Shown here: positions 6,397-14,743 of the stretch, piece after piece
Position numbering within the stretch: position 1 is the first letter of the stretch
How the letters are laid out: every line of letters begins with the position of its first letter
The notes under the pieces: model-generated
Databases searched by the model: none
What the model saw: only the letters and a program-made list of their open reading frames with translations
Told to the model about the DNA's origin: nothing
Translations under genes and position numbers: made by a program
Source: CAYRML01 sp964425485
GTDB lineage: Bacteria > Bacillota > Dehalobacteriia > UBA4068
Length of the DNA stretch: 21,359 nucleotides
Assembly (NCBI GenBank): GCA_964425485.1
Contig: CAYRML010000019.1
Coordinates: 1 to 21,359, forward strand
Direction of reading: 5' to 3'

Positions 6397-7353
6397 ATGA
6401 AAAGAAATATGCTGGGCAAAAGCGGTATAGAAGTCACAGAATTATGCTTTGGTACTTTACCGATGGGGGAAGTGCAAAGCAATTTGCCTTTGGCTGATGG
6501 TATAGATCTAATCAGCGAGGCCATAGAAAAAGGCATCAACTTTTTTGACGGGGCCCAATTGTACAAGAATTATGGTTATCTGAAAGGGGCCATGCACAAA
6601 ACCGGCAAGAAAGATATCGTTATTAGCAGTAAATGTGTGAAAAAGGATTATGCGGGTATGGAAGATGCTATTTTGGAGGCCATGCAGGAGATGGACCGTG
6701 ATTATGTCGATATCTTTTTCCTCCATGCGCCACAGGGCGATGATAAAGTCTTTGAGGACAGGGCCGGCGCCTGGCAATGCTTGCTGGATTATAAGCAAAA
6801 GGGCTATCTGCGGGCCATTGGTTTGGCCACCCATAAACCAAGCGGAGTCGTGGCCGCCGCTAAGAGGGATGATGTGGACATCATCTTCCCGCTGATCAAT
6901 AAAATGGGCTGGGGCTTTACCGACGGCTCCACCGTAGAACAGATGCTGGCCGCTATCGAACAAGGGCGCAAGGCTGATAAAGGTATGTATGCTATGAAGG
7001 TCTTTGCCGGCGGCCACCTGGTCAGGATGATGCCGGAGGCCATCCAATTTGTTCGTGATATCCCCGGCATAAAGGCTTTAGCTATCGGCATGGTGAATAA
7101 AAAAGAGCTGGATGTGCAACTGCGCATCTTCAATGGGGGAAAATTGAGCGAGGAAGAAGTGGCCGGCTTCATCAGCACCAAGAATCTCAAGATTCTCCAT
7201 TTCATCTGCACCGGTTGTGGCAAATGCATGTCGGCCTGCGGCAATGATGCCATGCATATAGTGAACGGCAAAGCCCAGCCTGTAGCGGAAAATTGTGTTT
7301 TATGCGGTTATTGTGTGCCTGCTTGCCCCAATTTTGCTATCCGCATGAGATAA
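6397..7353 (+). CDS. Aldo/keto reductase with C-terminal two [4Fe-4S] ferredoxin domain
   Basis: The 318-residue protein joins an aldo/keto reductase TIM barrel to a ferredoxin-like tail. The AKR catalytic tetrad is visible as D51, Y56 (DGAQLY), K79 (ISSKC) and H110 (FFLHAP). The tail carries two cysteine sets: C271, C274, C277, C281, then C300, C303, C306, C310 followed by Pro, enough for two [4Fe-4S] clusters. This architecture is common in anaerobes; the substrate and electron partner are not known, and ferredoxin-linked rather than only NAD(P)H-linked chemistry is an inference. An in-frame extension back to 6334 would cover the promoter, so ATG 6397, 10 bases after AGAGGAG, is chosen. It is a single-gene unit, divergent from tyrS and closed by its own terminator. 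Confidence 0.88.
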   Translation: MKRNMLGKSGIEVTELCFGTLPMGEVQSNLPLADGIDLISEAIEKGINFFDGAQLYKNYGYLKGAMHKTGKKDIVISSKCVKKDYAGMEDAILEAMQEMDRDYVDIFFLHAPQGDDKVFEDRAGAWQCLLDYKQKGYLRAIGLATHKPSGVVAAAKRDDVDIIFPLINKMGWGFTDGSTVEQMLAAIEQGRKADKGMYAMKVFAGGHLVRMMPEAIQFVRDIPGIKALAIGMVNKKELDVQLRIFNGGKLSEEEVAGFISTKNLKILHFICTGCGKCMSACGNDAMHIVNGKAQPVAENCVLCGYCVPACPNFAIRMR

Positions 7354-7374
7354 GCCTGGATTTTAATGCTGACA

Positions 7375-7400
7375 AAAAGCACCTTTGACGAGGTGCTTTT
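7375..7400 (+). terminator. Intrinsic terminator after the aldo/keto reductase gene
   Basis: AAAAGCACCT (7375-7384) and AGGTGCTTTT (7391-7400) form a 10-bp stem with a 6-base loop ending in a T run. It separates the reductase gene from the purine operon. Confidence 0.85.
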
Positions 7401-7441
7401 ATAAATCCGCATATTTAAAAAAGCCATTTTTAGAGCAGGAA

Positions 7442-7469
7442 TTGACAATTATTTCGCCAATTTTATTAT
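7442..7469 (+). promoter_or_regulatory. Vegetative promoter of the purine operon
   Basis: TTGACA (7442-7447), a 16-base spacer and TATTAT (7464-7469). The RNA start near 7476 leaves a leader of about 30 bases before purE, too short for a purine riboswitch. The bases 7401-7506 hold this promoter and the GGAGG site (7491-7495) and nothing else I can identify. Confidence 0.7.
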
Positions 7470-7506
7470 AGTTAGCTTAACTTAAATCGGGGAGGATGGA
7501 CATTTT

Positions 7507-8025
7507 ATGGATAAAAAAGCTCAAGTGGCAATTATTATGGGCAGTGATTCGGATCTGCCGGTCATGCAATCGGCGCTGGATTTTCTGGATCAGTGGCAAA
7601 TTGGTTATCGGGTGCATATTTCTTCGGCCCATCGTGTGCCGGACAAGACTGCCGCTTTAGCAAAAAACGCCGAGCAAGACGGCATAGAGGTCATCATTGC
7701 CGCCGCCGGAGGTGCGGCCCATCTGCCAGGTGTGATAGCTGCTTTCACCGCTTTGCCGGTGATAGGCGTGCCTATTAAATCCGCCAGCTTGAATGGGCTG
7801 GATTCCCTCTATTCCATAGTGCAGATGCCTTCCGGTATACCGGTGGCCACCGTGGCCATCAATGGCGCCAAAAACGCGGCCATACTGGCTTTGCAGATAC
7901 TTGGCGTCAAAGATCAGTCAGCTCGGGAAAAAGTCCATCAATTTAAGGCGCAAATGGCGGAACAGGTGGAAGCTAAAGATGCCAAATTGCAGGCAGAAGG
8001 TGCCGATGCCTTTCTTAATAAGTAA
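7507..8025 (+). CDS. purE: N5-carboxyaminoimidazole ribonucleotide mutase
   Basis: PurE moves the carboxyl group of N5-CAIR to C4 to give CAIR in purine synthesis. The 172-residue protein shows the class I features: MGSDSDLPVM (residues 11-20) for substrate phosphate and ribose binding, SSAHRVPDK (39-47) with the conserved His at 42, and the AAAGGAAHLPGVIAA segment. It is the first gene of the operon, with GGAGG 11 bases before the ATG. The usual partner purK, which makes N5-CAIR, is absent from its normal place right after purE. It may lie elsewhere, or high CO2 may allow AIR to be carboxylated without it. Identification is firm; the class is judged from motif wording only. Confidence 0.96.
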   Translation: MDKKAQVAIIMGSDSDLPVMQSALDFLDQWQIGYRVHISSAHRVPDKTAALAKNAEQDGIEVIIAAAGGAAHLPGVIAAFTALPVIGVPIKSASLNGLDSLYSIVQMPSGIPVATVAINGAKNAAILALQILGVKDQSAREKVHQFKAQMAEQVEAKDAKLQAEGADAFLNK

Positions 8026-8045
8026 ATTAAACGGGGGTAAATGCA

Positions 8046-9338
8046 GTGATTAGAAGATATACATTACCGCAAATGGGCAAGGTCTGGAGCGAGGAAAACC
8101 GCTTTCAAAGCATGTTGGATGTGGAGATATACGCTTGCGAGGCCATGGCTGACCTGGGCCTGATCCCCAAAGCGGCCTATCAACAGATCAAAGAAAGGGC
8201 TGCTTTTGATATTCGTCGCATAGACGAGATAGAACAAGTGACTCGTCATGACGTGATTGCTTTTCTCACGGCCGTGGCGGAAAATGTGGGCGATGCTTCC
8301 AAATATATCCATATGGGTATGACCTCATCCGATGTGCTGGATACGGCATTATCACTGCAATTGAAGCAATCGGCCGAGCTTTTACTGACACGGCTTTTGC
8401 ATCTGAGGGATATTTTGGCGCCCATGGCCAGAAAATATAAAGACACTTTGATGATGGGACGCACTCATGGCATCCATGCCGAGCCTATCACCTTCGGTTT
8501 GAAGATGGCTTTATGGACCATGGAAATCGACCGTTCTATCAAACGCCTGAACAATGCCATGGACGTGATTTCCGTAGGCAAAATCTCCGGTGCGGTCGGC
8601 ACCTTCGCCAATATCGATCCGCGGATAGAAGAGCATGTTTGTCGCCGTTTAGGGCTGCGCCCGGCTTATGTTTCGACGCAGATCATCCAAAGAGACCGCC
8701 ATGCGGAATTTATTTCCACCTTAGCCATCATTGGCTCATCTTTGGAAAAATTCGCTACCGAAATCCGCAATTTGCAAAGAACAGATATTTTAGAATTAGA
8801 GGAACCTTTCGCCAAAGGACAAAAAGGCTCATCCGCTATGCCGCATAAACGCAATCCCATTACGGCCGAACGCATTGCTGGGCTCTCCCGTGTGCTGCGC
8901 GGCAATGCCCTGGCCGCTATGGAAAATGTGGCGCTGTGGCATGAGCGGGATATCACCCATTCTTCTGTGGAGCGTATCATCCTGCCCGATAGCTGCATAG
9001 CTTTAGATTATATGCTGCATCTTTTCACCCGCATCATGGAAGGGCTCAATGTCTATCCGGAAAATATGCGCAAAAATATGGATTTCACCTTGGGGCTTAT
9101 ATTCTCCCAACGGGTGCTGTTGGCCCTGGTGGAAAAAGGAGTGCTGCGTGAAAGGGCTTATGAGCTGGTACAACGCAATTCTTTAGCTGCCTGGGAACAA
9201 AAGATAGATTTTCAATATTTGCTTTTGGAAGATAAGGATATCGGGGCCATCCTTTCTAAAGAAGAGATCATGGATCTGTTTGATTATGATTATCATACCA
9301 AACAGGTTGAATATATCCTGCAAAGAGCAGGTTTGTAA
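8046..9338 (+). CDS. purB: Adenylosuccinate lyase
   Basis: PurB cleaves fumarate from SAICAR and from adenylosuccinate, acting in both IMP and AMP synthesis. The 430-residue protein has the fumarase/aspartase superfamily signature GSSAMPHKRNP (261-271), which carries the mobile catalytic Ser loop. It also has GRTHGIHAEP (138-147) with His141 at the position usual for the family, and an early MTSSDVLDTALSLQ segment. The start is GTG 8046; the only nearby ATG (8041) is out of frame and closed at once by TGA. The ribosome site is a G-rich GGGGGT (8033-8038). It starts 20 bases after purE within the operon. Identification is firm. Confidence 0.96.
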   Translation: MIRRYTLPQMGKVWSEENRFQSMLDVEIYACEAMADLGLIPKAAYQQIKERAAFDIRRIDEIEQVTRHDVIAFLTAVAENVGDASKYIHMGMTSSDVLDTALSLQLKQSAELLLTRLLHLRDILAPMARKYKDTLMMGRTHGIHAEPITFGLKMALWTMEIDRSIKRLNNAMDVISVGKISGAVGTFANIDPRIEEHVCRRLGLRPAYVSTQIIQRDRHAEFISTLAIIGSSLEKFATEIRNLQRTDILELEEPFAKGQKGSSAMPHKRNPITAERIAGLSRVLRGNALAAMENVALWHERDITHSSVERIILPDSCIALDYMLHLFTRIMEGLNVYPENMRKNMDFTLGLIFSQRVLLALVEKGVLRERAYELVQRNSLAAWEQKIDFQYLLLEDKDIGAILSKEEIMDLFDYDYHTKQVEYILQRAGL

Positions 9339-9356
9339 AATAGAGGAGAGATAAAA

Positions 9357-10067
9357 ATGGTCAAAAAATTGGAATTACTCTATGAGGGTAAAGCCAAAAA
9401 AGTTTATAAAACCGATGATCCGACCTTGGCTTGGCTGGAGTATAAGGATGATGCCACGGCCTTCAACGGCGAAAAAAAAGGCACCATCATGGGCAAAGGT
9501 GAATTGAATAATAAAATTTCCGCCATCTTTTTTGAATTTTTGGCCCAAAATGGTGTGCCGTCTCATTTTGTGGAGCTGAAGTCCGATACCGAACAAGTGG
9601 TCAAGATCCTCAAAATCGTGCCGGTAGAAGTGGTTATGAGAAATATCGCCGCCGGCTCCCTGGCCAAAAGATTAGGCCTGCCGGAAGGCACGGTGTTGTC
9701 CAGTCCGGTGCTGGAATGGTATTATAAAGATGATGCTTTGGGCGATCCTATGATCAATGATTATCATATCGCGGCTTTAGGTTTGGCCACAACGGCACAA
9801 ATGGCCGAGATTGCCAAAATTGCCTTCCGGGTCAATGAACTGTTATTGCAGTATCTGGCTGATAAAAAGATTGATTTGGTTGACTTCAAGCTGGAATTTG
9901 GCCTCTATGACGGCCAAATTCTGCTGGGCGATGAAATCTCTCCTGATACCTGCCGCTTTTGGGACAGCGATAGCAAAGAAAGGCTGGATAAAGACCGCTT
10001 CCGCCGTGATATGGGCGGAGTGGAAGATGCCTATAAAGAAATTTATAAGCGTCTTTGCGGCCAATAA
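9357..10067 (+). CDS. purC: SAICAR synthetase
   Basis: PurC joins CAIR and aspartate using ATP to give SAICAR. The 236-residue length is typical. Family landmarks include LLYEGKAKKVYKTDD near the N-terminus (phosphate and nucleotide binding), EVVMRNIAAGSLAKR in the middle, VDFKLEFG and the acidic GDEISPDTCRFWD segment. Start ATG 9357 follows GAGGAGAG at normal distance, 18 bases after purB. In Bacillus-type operons purS, purQ, purL and purF come next; here purM follows across a 75-base gap that contains a terminator-like hairpin. Confidence 0.96.
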   Translation: MVKKLELLYEGKAKKVYKTDDPTLAWLEYKDDATAFNGEKKGTIMGKGELNNKISAIFFEFLAQNGVPSHFVELKSDTEQVVKILKIVPVEVVMRNIAAGSLAKRLGLPEGTVLSSPVLEWYYKDDALGDPMINDYHIAALGLATTAQMAEIAKIAFRVNELLLQYLADKKIDLVDFKLEFGLYDGQILLGDEISPDTCRFWDSDSKERLDKDRFRRDMGGVEDAYKEIYKRLCGQ

Positions 10068-10074
10068 AAAAGAT

Positions 10075-10109
10075 AAAAGAGGGAGAGTCAAGCTGCTTCC
10101 TCTTTTTTA
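10075..10109 (+). terminator. Terminator-like hairpin between purC and purM
   Basis: AAAAGAGGGAG (10075-10085) and CTTCCTCTTTT (10096-10106) pair over 11 bases with one G-T wobble and a 10-base loop, followed by more T. It sits inside the operon, 8 bases after the purC stop and before the purM ribosome site. It could lower expression of purM-N-H-D relative to purE-B-C. I see no clear new promoter between it and purM, so it is probably leaky. Confidence 0.6.
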
Positions 10110-10142
10110 TGCATGATAAAAAAACGCCAAAGGAGATTTGTT

Positions 10143-11159
10143 ATGGGAATCACTTATCAGGATGCCGGGGTTGATATCACTGCCGGTAACAGGGCCGTCG
10201 ATTTGATGAAAGCAGATGTGCGTAAAACTTTCCGGCCGGAGGTGCTGACGGAAATCGGTAATTTTGCCGGGCTTTTTGCCCTGGACAGCAAAAAATATAA
10301 GGAGCCGGTGCTGGTTTCCGGCACGGATGGTGTGGGCACCAAGCTGCGCATAGCCATGCTGTGCGACAAGCATGACACAATCGGTATTGATGCCGTGGCC
10401 ATGTGCGTGAATGATATACTGGTGCAGGGTGCGGAACCTCTCTTTTTCCTCGATTATATTGCCGTTGGCTCTTTGAGTCCGGAGAAAGTGGCATCTATTG
10501 TTCGCGGGGTGGCGGAAGGCTGCTTGCAATCCGCTTGCTCGCTCATCGGCGGGGAAACAGCCGAGATGCCGGGCTTTTATGCCGCCGATGACTATGATAT
10601 CGCCGGCTTTGCCGTGGGCGTGGTGGAAAAAAGCAAGATCATAAGCGGCGCCAATATCCAGGATGGAGATTTGGTTTTGGGCCTTTCTTCTTCCGGTGTC
10701 CATTCCAACGGTTTTTCGCTGGTACGCAAGGTCTTTTTCGATCATGCCGGCTTCACCGTGGATCAATATTTTCCTGAATTGGGCAAAACTTTGGGCGAGG
10801 AATTGTTGACGCCGACGCGCATCTATGTGCGGGATATAATGCCGCTTTTGGCCAATGACTTGATCAAGGGCATGGCTCATATTACCGGCGGCGGCCTCAT
10901 CGAAAATATACCGCGCGTGCTGCCGGATGGAGTCGGTGTAGAGATCGACAGCTCCGCTTGGACGGTGCCGCCCATATTTGACTTGCTGCAAAAGACCGGC
11001 AATATCGATTTTGTGGAAATGAACCGGGTCTTCAATATGGGTATCGGCATGGTGCTGATCGCTGATAGCCGTCAGGCCGCAGCCATTCAACAAATGCTGC
11101 CGGAGGCAAAGGTGATAGGTAAAGTCATGGCCGGCAAAAAAGAAGTCAGCTTTATCTAA
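10143..11159 (+). CDS. purM: Phosphoribosylformylglycinamidine cyclo-ligase (AIR synthetase)
   Basis: PurM closes the imidazole ring, converting FGAM to AIR with ATP. The 338-residue protein begins TYQDAGVDI. It shows SGTDGVGTKL (59-68) for ATP binding, ND-x4-GAEPLFFLDY (90-105), and the glycine-rich GLSSSGVHSNGFSL and HITGGGLIENIPR segments typical of the PurM/PurL superfamily. The frame extends back to 10113, but AGGAG (10131-10135) lies 7 bases before ATG 10143, which I use. It follows a terminator-like hairpin and precedes purN by 15 bases. Its substrate is made by the PurSQL complex, which is not encoded in this operon. Confidence 0.96.
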   Translation: MGITYQDAGVDITAGNRAVDLMKADVRKTFRPEVLTEIGNFAGLFALDSKKYKEPVLVSGTDGVGTKLRIAMLCDKHDTIGIDAVAMCVNDILVQGAEPLFFLDYIAVGSLSPEKVASIVRGVAEGCLQSACSLIGGETAEMPGFYAADDYDIAGFAVGVVEKSKIISGANIQDGDLVLGLSSSGVHSNGFSLVRKVFFDHAGFTVDQYFPELGKTLGEELLTPTRIYVRDIMPLLANDLIKGMAHITGGGLIENIPRVLPDGVGVEIDSSAWTVPPIFDLLQKTGNIDFVEMNRVFNMGIGMVLIADSRQAAAIQQMLPEAKVIGKVMAGKKEVSFI

Positions 11160-11174
11160 AGGAGTATATTATAG

Positions 11175-11783
11175 ATGGGAAAATTAAAAATAGCTGTTTT
11201 GGCCAGCGGCAGAGGCTCAAATCTGCAAGCTATAATGGATGCTATCGCTGCTGATAAGATCAATGGGGAAATCGTGCTCATCCTTTCCGATAAGGCTGAT
11301 GCCTTGGCCCTACAAAAAGGCAAAGACGCAGGCATAACCTGTGATGTTATATTGCCTTCCGCTTGTGGCAGCCGCGATGATTACGATAAGGCTTTGACCG
11401 AAAGAGTGGCATCTTCCGGTGCCCAGTTGGTAGTTTTAGCCGGATTTATGCGTCTGTTGTCGCCGGTTTTTTTACAAAGATTCCCCAACCAGGTGGTCAA
11501 TATACACCCGGCGCTATTGCCGTCTTTCCCCGGCTTGCATGCACAACAGCAGGCCTTGGATTATGGTGTGAAGGTATCAGGCTGCACCGTGCATTTTGTG
11601 GATATGGGCGTAGACAGCGGGCCTATAATCGCTCAGACGCCGGTCTTTGTTGATGATGCAAAAAACGCAGACGAGCTGGCCGCTAAAATATTAGTGGAAG
11701 AGCATAAATTGTATCCGCAGGTTATTGCTATGATCGCGGATGGCCGGGTGAAAGTTTGCGGCAGGACGGTCATAATAAAATAG
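11175..11783 (+). CDS. purN: Phosphoribosylglycinamide formyltransferase (folate dependent)
   Basis: PurN formylates GAR to FGAR using 10-formyl-tetrahydrofolate. The 202-residue protein has the nucleotide-binding VLASGRGSNLQAI segment (8-20) and the catalytic trio N109, H111 (in NIHPALLPSFPG) and D147 (VDMGVDSGPII). These match Asn106, His108 and Asp144 of the E. coli enzyme with a constant offset of three. Its ribosome site AAAGGAG overlaps the purM stop codon region, which suggests coupled translation. Confidence 0.96.
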   Translation: MGKLKIAVLASGRGSNLQAIMDAIAADKINGEIVLILSDKADALALQKGKDAGITCDVILPSACGSRDDYDKALTERVASSGAQLVVLAGFMRLLSPVFLQRFPNQVVNIHPALLPSFPGLHAQQQALDYGVKVSGCTVHFVDMGVDSGPIIAQTPVFVDDAKNADELAAKILVEEHKLYPQVIAMIADGRVKVCGRTVIIK

Positions 11784-11815
11784 AATAATAAGTCAGATCA
11801 GGAGGAAAATATATA

Positions 11816-13351
11816 ATGAAAAAAAGAGCTATCATCAGTGTTTCCGATAAAACCGGCATAGTTGAATTGGCCAAAGCCTTAGTAGAACTGGGTTACGAAC
11901 TGGTTTCTACCGGAGGCACCTATAAGGCGATCAAAGCCGGCGGCGTGGAAGCCACCTATGTAACGGAAATAACTGGTTTCCCGGAAATATTGGGCGGTCG
12001 GGTCAAGACGCTGCATCCTTTTGTACATGGCGGCATTTTGGCCATGCGCAATGAGGAGCATTTGGCGCAGCTGGCCGATCTTGGTATCGTGCCTATAGAT
12101 CTGGTGGTGGTCAATCTTTATCCTTTCCGCCAAACCATAGCCAAGCCTGATGTGACTTTAGCCGATGCCATCGAAAATATAGATATTGGCGGCCCTTGCA
12201 TGGTGCGCGCCGCTGCCAAAAACCATAAAGATGTGATCGTAATTGTCAATCCGGCCCGTTATGAGGAAATCATTGAAAAGTTGCAAAAAGGCAGCGTGGA
12301 TGAAGCCACGCGCTTGGCTTTGGCCACGGAAGCCTTTACTCATACGGCCGAATATGATACCTATATTTCCGGTTATCTGCAACGAGTATCAGGCGAAAAA
12401 GACTTGTTCCCTGGCATGGCTCATATTGTGGGAGAAAAAGTTCAGGATCTGCGCTACGGAGAAAACCCGCAGCAAAAAGCCGCCTTTTATCGTTCTTTTG
12501 CTGCCAAAGGTGCCTGTGTGGGGACAGCTCAGCAGCTGCAGGGCAAGGAACTTTCTTTTAACAACATCATTGATATCAATGCAGCATTGGAGTTGGTGCG
12601 AGAATTCGGCCAGCCGGCGGCTGTTGTCATCAAGCATACTAATCCCTGCGGCACTGCTTTGGGTGCCGATATCTGCGATGCTTATAAGAGGGCTTATGCG
12701 GCAGACCCCTTGTCCGCTTATGGCGGCATAGTGGGCTTGAACAGGGAAGTCGATGCTGCCACAGCGCAGGAAATGACGCAGACTTTTTTGGAAGCCGTGA
12801 TCGCACCTTCTTTTTCTGACGAGGCTTTGCAGGCCTTGTCCGCAAAGAAGAATCTGCGTGTTTTGGCTTGCGGCGATCTTGCCCAAAGTGGTGCCTCTCT
12901 CGATATCAAATCGGTTAATGGTGGCTTTTTGCTGCAGGAATGTGATGCGGCTGATATGAAATATAATGAACTGAAAGTTGTCAGCAAACGCCAGCCTACG
13001 GAAGATGAGATGGCGGAGCTGCTTTTTGCTTGGGATGTGGTCAAGCATGTCAAATCCAATGCCATCGTTGTGACCAAAAACCGACAAACACTGGGTGTGG
13101 GTGCTGGCCAAATGAACAGGGTTGGTTCTGCCAACATCGCTTTTGCCCAAGGTGGAGAGAACTGCAAGGGTGCGGTTCTCTCATCAGATGCCTTCTTCCC
13201 ATTCCGCGATACCGTGGATGCAGCAGCGGCGGCCGGAATAACGGCGATCATCCAGCCGGGTGGCTCCGTCCGTGATGAGGAAAGTATTACAGCGGCCGAT
13301 GAGCATGGCATGGCACTGGTCTTTACCGGCATGAGGCATTTCAAACATTAA
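11816..13351 (+). CDS. purH: Bifunctional AICAR transformylase / IMP cyclohydrolase
   Basis: PurH performs the last two steps to IMP: formyl transfer to AICAR, then ring closure. The 511-residue length is normal. The N-terminal IMP cyclohydrolase domain starts MKKRAIISVSDKTGI and includes the TLHPFVHGGILA segment. The C-terminal transformylase domain carries the catalytic K273-H274 pair in IKHTNPCG. AGGAGG precedes the ATG, and the gene lies 32 bases after purN. Several long open frames on the opposite strand over this gene are codon-bias shadows. Identification is firm. Confidence 0.97.
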   Translation: MKKRAIISVSDKTGIVELAKALVELGYELVSTGGTYKAIKAGGVEATYVTEITGFPEILGGRVKTLHPFVHGGILAMRNEEHLAQLADLGIVPIDLVVVNLYPFRQTIAKPDVTLADAIENIDIGGPCMVRAAAKNHKDVIVIVNPARYEEIIEKLQKGSVDEATRLALATEAFTHTAEYDTYISGYLQRVSGEKDLFPGMAHIVGEKVQDLRYGENPQQKAAFYRSFAAKGACVGTAQQLQGKELSFNNIIDINAALELVREFGQPAAVVIKHTNPCGTALGADICDAYKRAYAADPLSAYGGIVGLNREVDAATAQEMTQTFLEAVIAPSFSDEALQALSAKKNLRVLACGDLAQSGASLDIKSVNGGFLLQECDAADMKYNELKVVSKRQPTEDEMAELLFAWDVVKHVKSNAIVVTKNRQTLGVGAGQMNRVGSANIAFAQGGENCKGAVLSSDAFFPFRDTVDAAAAAGITAIIQPGGSVRDEESITAADEHGMALVFTGMRHFKH

Positions 13352-13367
13352 AAATGGAGGTAAAATC

Positions 13368-14636
13368 ATGAAGGTATTGGTGGTTGGCGGCGGCGGCCGC
13401 GAGCATGCTTTGGTCTGGAAGATTGCCCAAAGCCCCAAGGTTGATAAAATATTCTGCGCTCCCGGTAATGCCGGCATTGCAGAGCAGGCGCAGCTGGTGC
13501 CCATTGCCGCAGAGGATATAGATGGTCTGGTGGCCTTTGTCTGTGATAATGATATCGATTTGACAGTCATCGGACCGGAAGCGCCTTTGGCGGCCGGTCT
13601 CAGTGACAGATTGAGGGCCATGGGCAAAAACGTATTTGGTCCCAGCCAAAGGGCTGCTGCTGTGGAGAGTTCTAAGGAAGTGGCTAAAGAGCTGATGGCA
13701 AAGTATAAAATCCCGACAGCCGATTATGCCGTTTTTACGGAAGCCGAGGCGGCCATCGCTTATATCAAAAAGCAGGGTGCCCCGATTGTGGTAAAAGCCG
13801 ATGGTTTGGCAGCCGGTAAAGGGGTCATAGTGGCCATGGAAGAAGAAACGGCCATCGATGCCGTTAAAGATATGTTGGAAGGCAATGCTTTCGGCGCGGC
13901 CGGCCAGCGTGTGGTCATAGAGGAATTTCTTGATGGAGAGGAAGTCAGCATACTGGCTTTTTGTGATGGTGAAATCATCGTGCCCATGGTTTCTTCCCAA
14001 GACCACAAGCGGGCCTATGACGGCGATGCCGGACCAAATACTGGCGGTATGGGCGCTTATTCACCGGCACCGGTCTATACACCGCAGCTGGCGGCTGTGG
14101 TGAAAAAAGAGATCTTGGCCAAAAGCGCCGAAGCTTTAGTGGCGGAAGACAGATATTATCAGGGTGTGCTTTATGTGGGTCTGATGATAACTGATAAAGG
14201 GCCGAAGGTGCTGGAATACAATGCTCGCTTCGGCGACCCGGAAACTCAGGCTGTTCTCATGCGTCTGAAAACGGATCTTATCGATATAATCGAGGCCATA
14301 CAGCAGGGCAAATTAGCAGAAATCGATATAGAATGGTATGATGAAGCAGCCGTATGTGTGGTAGTGGCTGCCGGAGGTTATCCCGGGTCCTATCGCAAAG
14401 GTGATGCTATCAGCGGCCTTGATGCAGCTTCTGCCACAGACGCAGTGGTCTTTCATGCCGGTACGGCCTTAAAAGACGGCCAAGTGGTCTCTAATGGTGG
14501 TCGAGTTCTGGGCGTGACTGCATTAGGTTCTGATATTGCCCAAGCTATCAAAAATACTTATGCCGCTGTGGATAAGATCAGTTTTGCCGATTGCTTTTGC
14601 CGACGTGATATAGGTTATAGAGCGTTGCGGCGTTAA
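13368..14636 (+). CDS. purD: Phosphoribosylamine--glycine ligase (GAR synthetase)
   Basis: PurD joins phosphoribosylamine and glycine with ATP, the second step of the pathway. The 422-residue ATP-grasp protein opens with MKVLVVGGGGREHALVWK. It carries the ATP-binding VVKADGLAAGKGV segment, the QDHKRAYDGDAGPNTGGMGAY substrate loop and the metal-binding NARFGDPETQAVL motif. Its tail (CRRDIGYRAL) is the usual family ending. It is the final gene of the operon, 16 bases after purH with GGAGG before the ATG, and is closed by a terminator. Confidence 0.97.
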   Translation: MKVLVVGGGGREHALVWKIAQSPKVDKIFCAPGNAGIAEQAQLVPIAAEDIDGLVAFVCDNDIDLTVIGPEAPLAAGLSDRLRAMGKNVFGPSQRAAAVESSKEVAKELMAKYKIPTADYAVFTEAEAAIAYIKKQGAPIVVKADGLAAGKGVIVAMEEETAIDAVKDMLEGNAFGAAGQRVVIEEFLDGEEVSILAFCDGEIIVPMVSSQDHKRAYDGDAGPNTGGMGAYSPAPVYTPQLAAVVKKEILAKSAEALVAEDRYYQGVLYVGLMITDKGPKVLEYNARFGDPETQAVLMRLKTDLIDIIEAIQQGKLAEIDIEWYDEAAVCVVVAAGGYPGSYRKGDAISGLDAASATDAVVFHAGTALKDGQVVSNGGRVLGVTALGSDIAQAIKNTYAAVDKISFADCFCRRDIGYRALRR

Positions 14637-14654
14637 TAAAATAAATATTTTATC

Positions 14655-14687
14655 AACCGTCCGAGTTTTTCCCGGGCGGTTTTTTTG
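14655..14687 (+). terminator. Intrinsic terminator of the purine operon
   Basis: AACCGTCCG (14655-14663) and CGGGCGGTT (14673-14681) form a 9-bp stem with one G-T wobble and a 9-base loop, followed by a run of T to 14686. Its T run touches the possible sigma-G -35 element of the germination operon. Confidence 0.85.
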
Positions 14688-14717
14688 TGCATAAATATGG
14701 CAGAAGTAGGCAATCTA
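14688..14717 (+). promoter_or_regulatory. Possible forespore (sigma-G) promoter of the ger operon
   Basis: GCATA (14689-14693) fits the sigma-G -35 pattern GHATR. After 17 bases comes CAATCTA (14711-14717), close to the -10 pattern CATWHTA. The predicted RNA start near 14724 lies about 20 bases before the ATG. Germinant receptor operons in Bacillus are sigma-G dependent, which agrees. No sigma-A site is evident. Confidence 0.4.
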
Positions 14718-14743
14718 GATAAAAGTAGATTATGGAGGTAGCT

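Noticed and set aside
7433..7463. Sigma-H-like site before purE (GCAGGAATT followed by GCCAATTTT)
   Set aside because: The -35 part fits, but the -10 lacks GAAT at two core positions, and a good sigma-A promoter overlaps it. I treat purE as vegetative.
7401..7506. Purine riboswitch or PurR-type control before purE
   Set aside because: The leader is only about 30 bases from the predicted RNA start, and I could not find a convincing paired PurR box.
10107..11093. Long open frame (328 codons) on the minus strand over purM
   Set aside because: It lies wholly over purM, which has clear family motifs and a ribosome site. The translation is His/Gln-rich and has no domain. It is a codon-bias shadow.
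12389..13344. Two long minus-strand open frames over purH
   Set aside because: Both fall inside purH, which is full length and well conserved. The translations show no family features and no ribosome sites worth noting.
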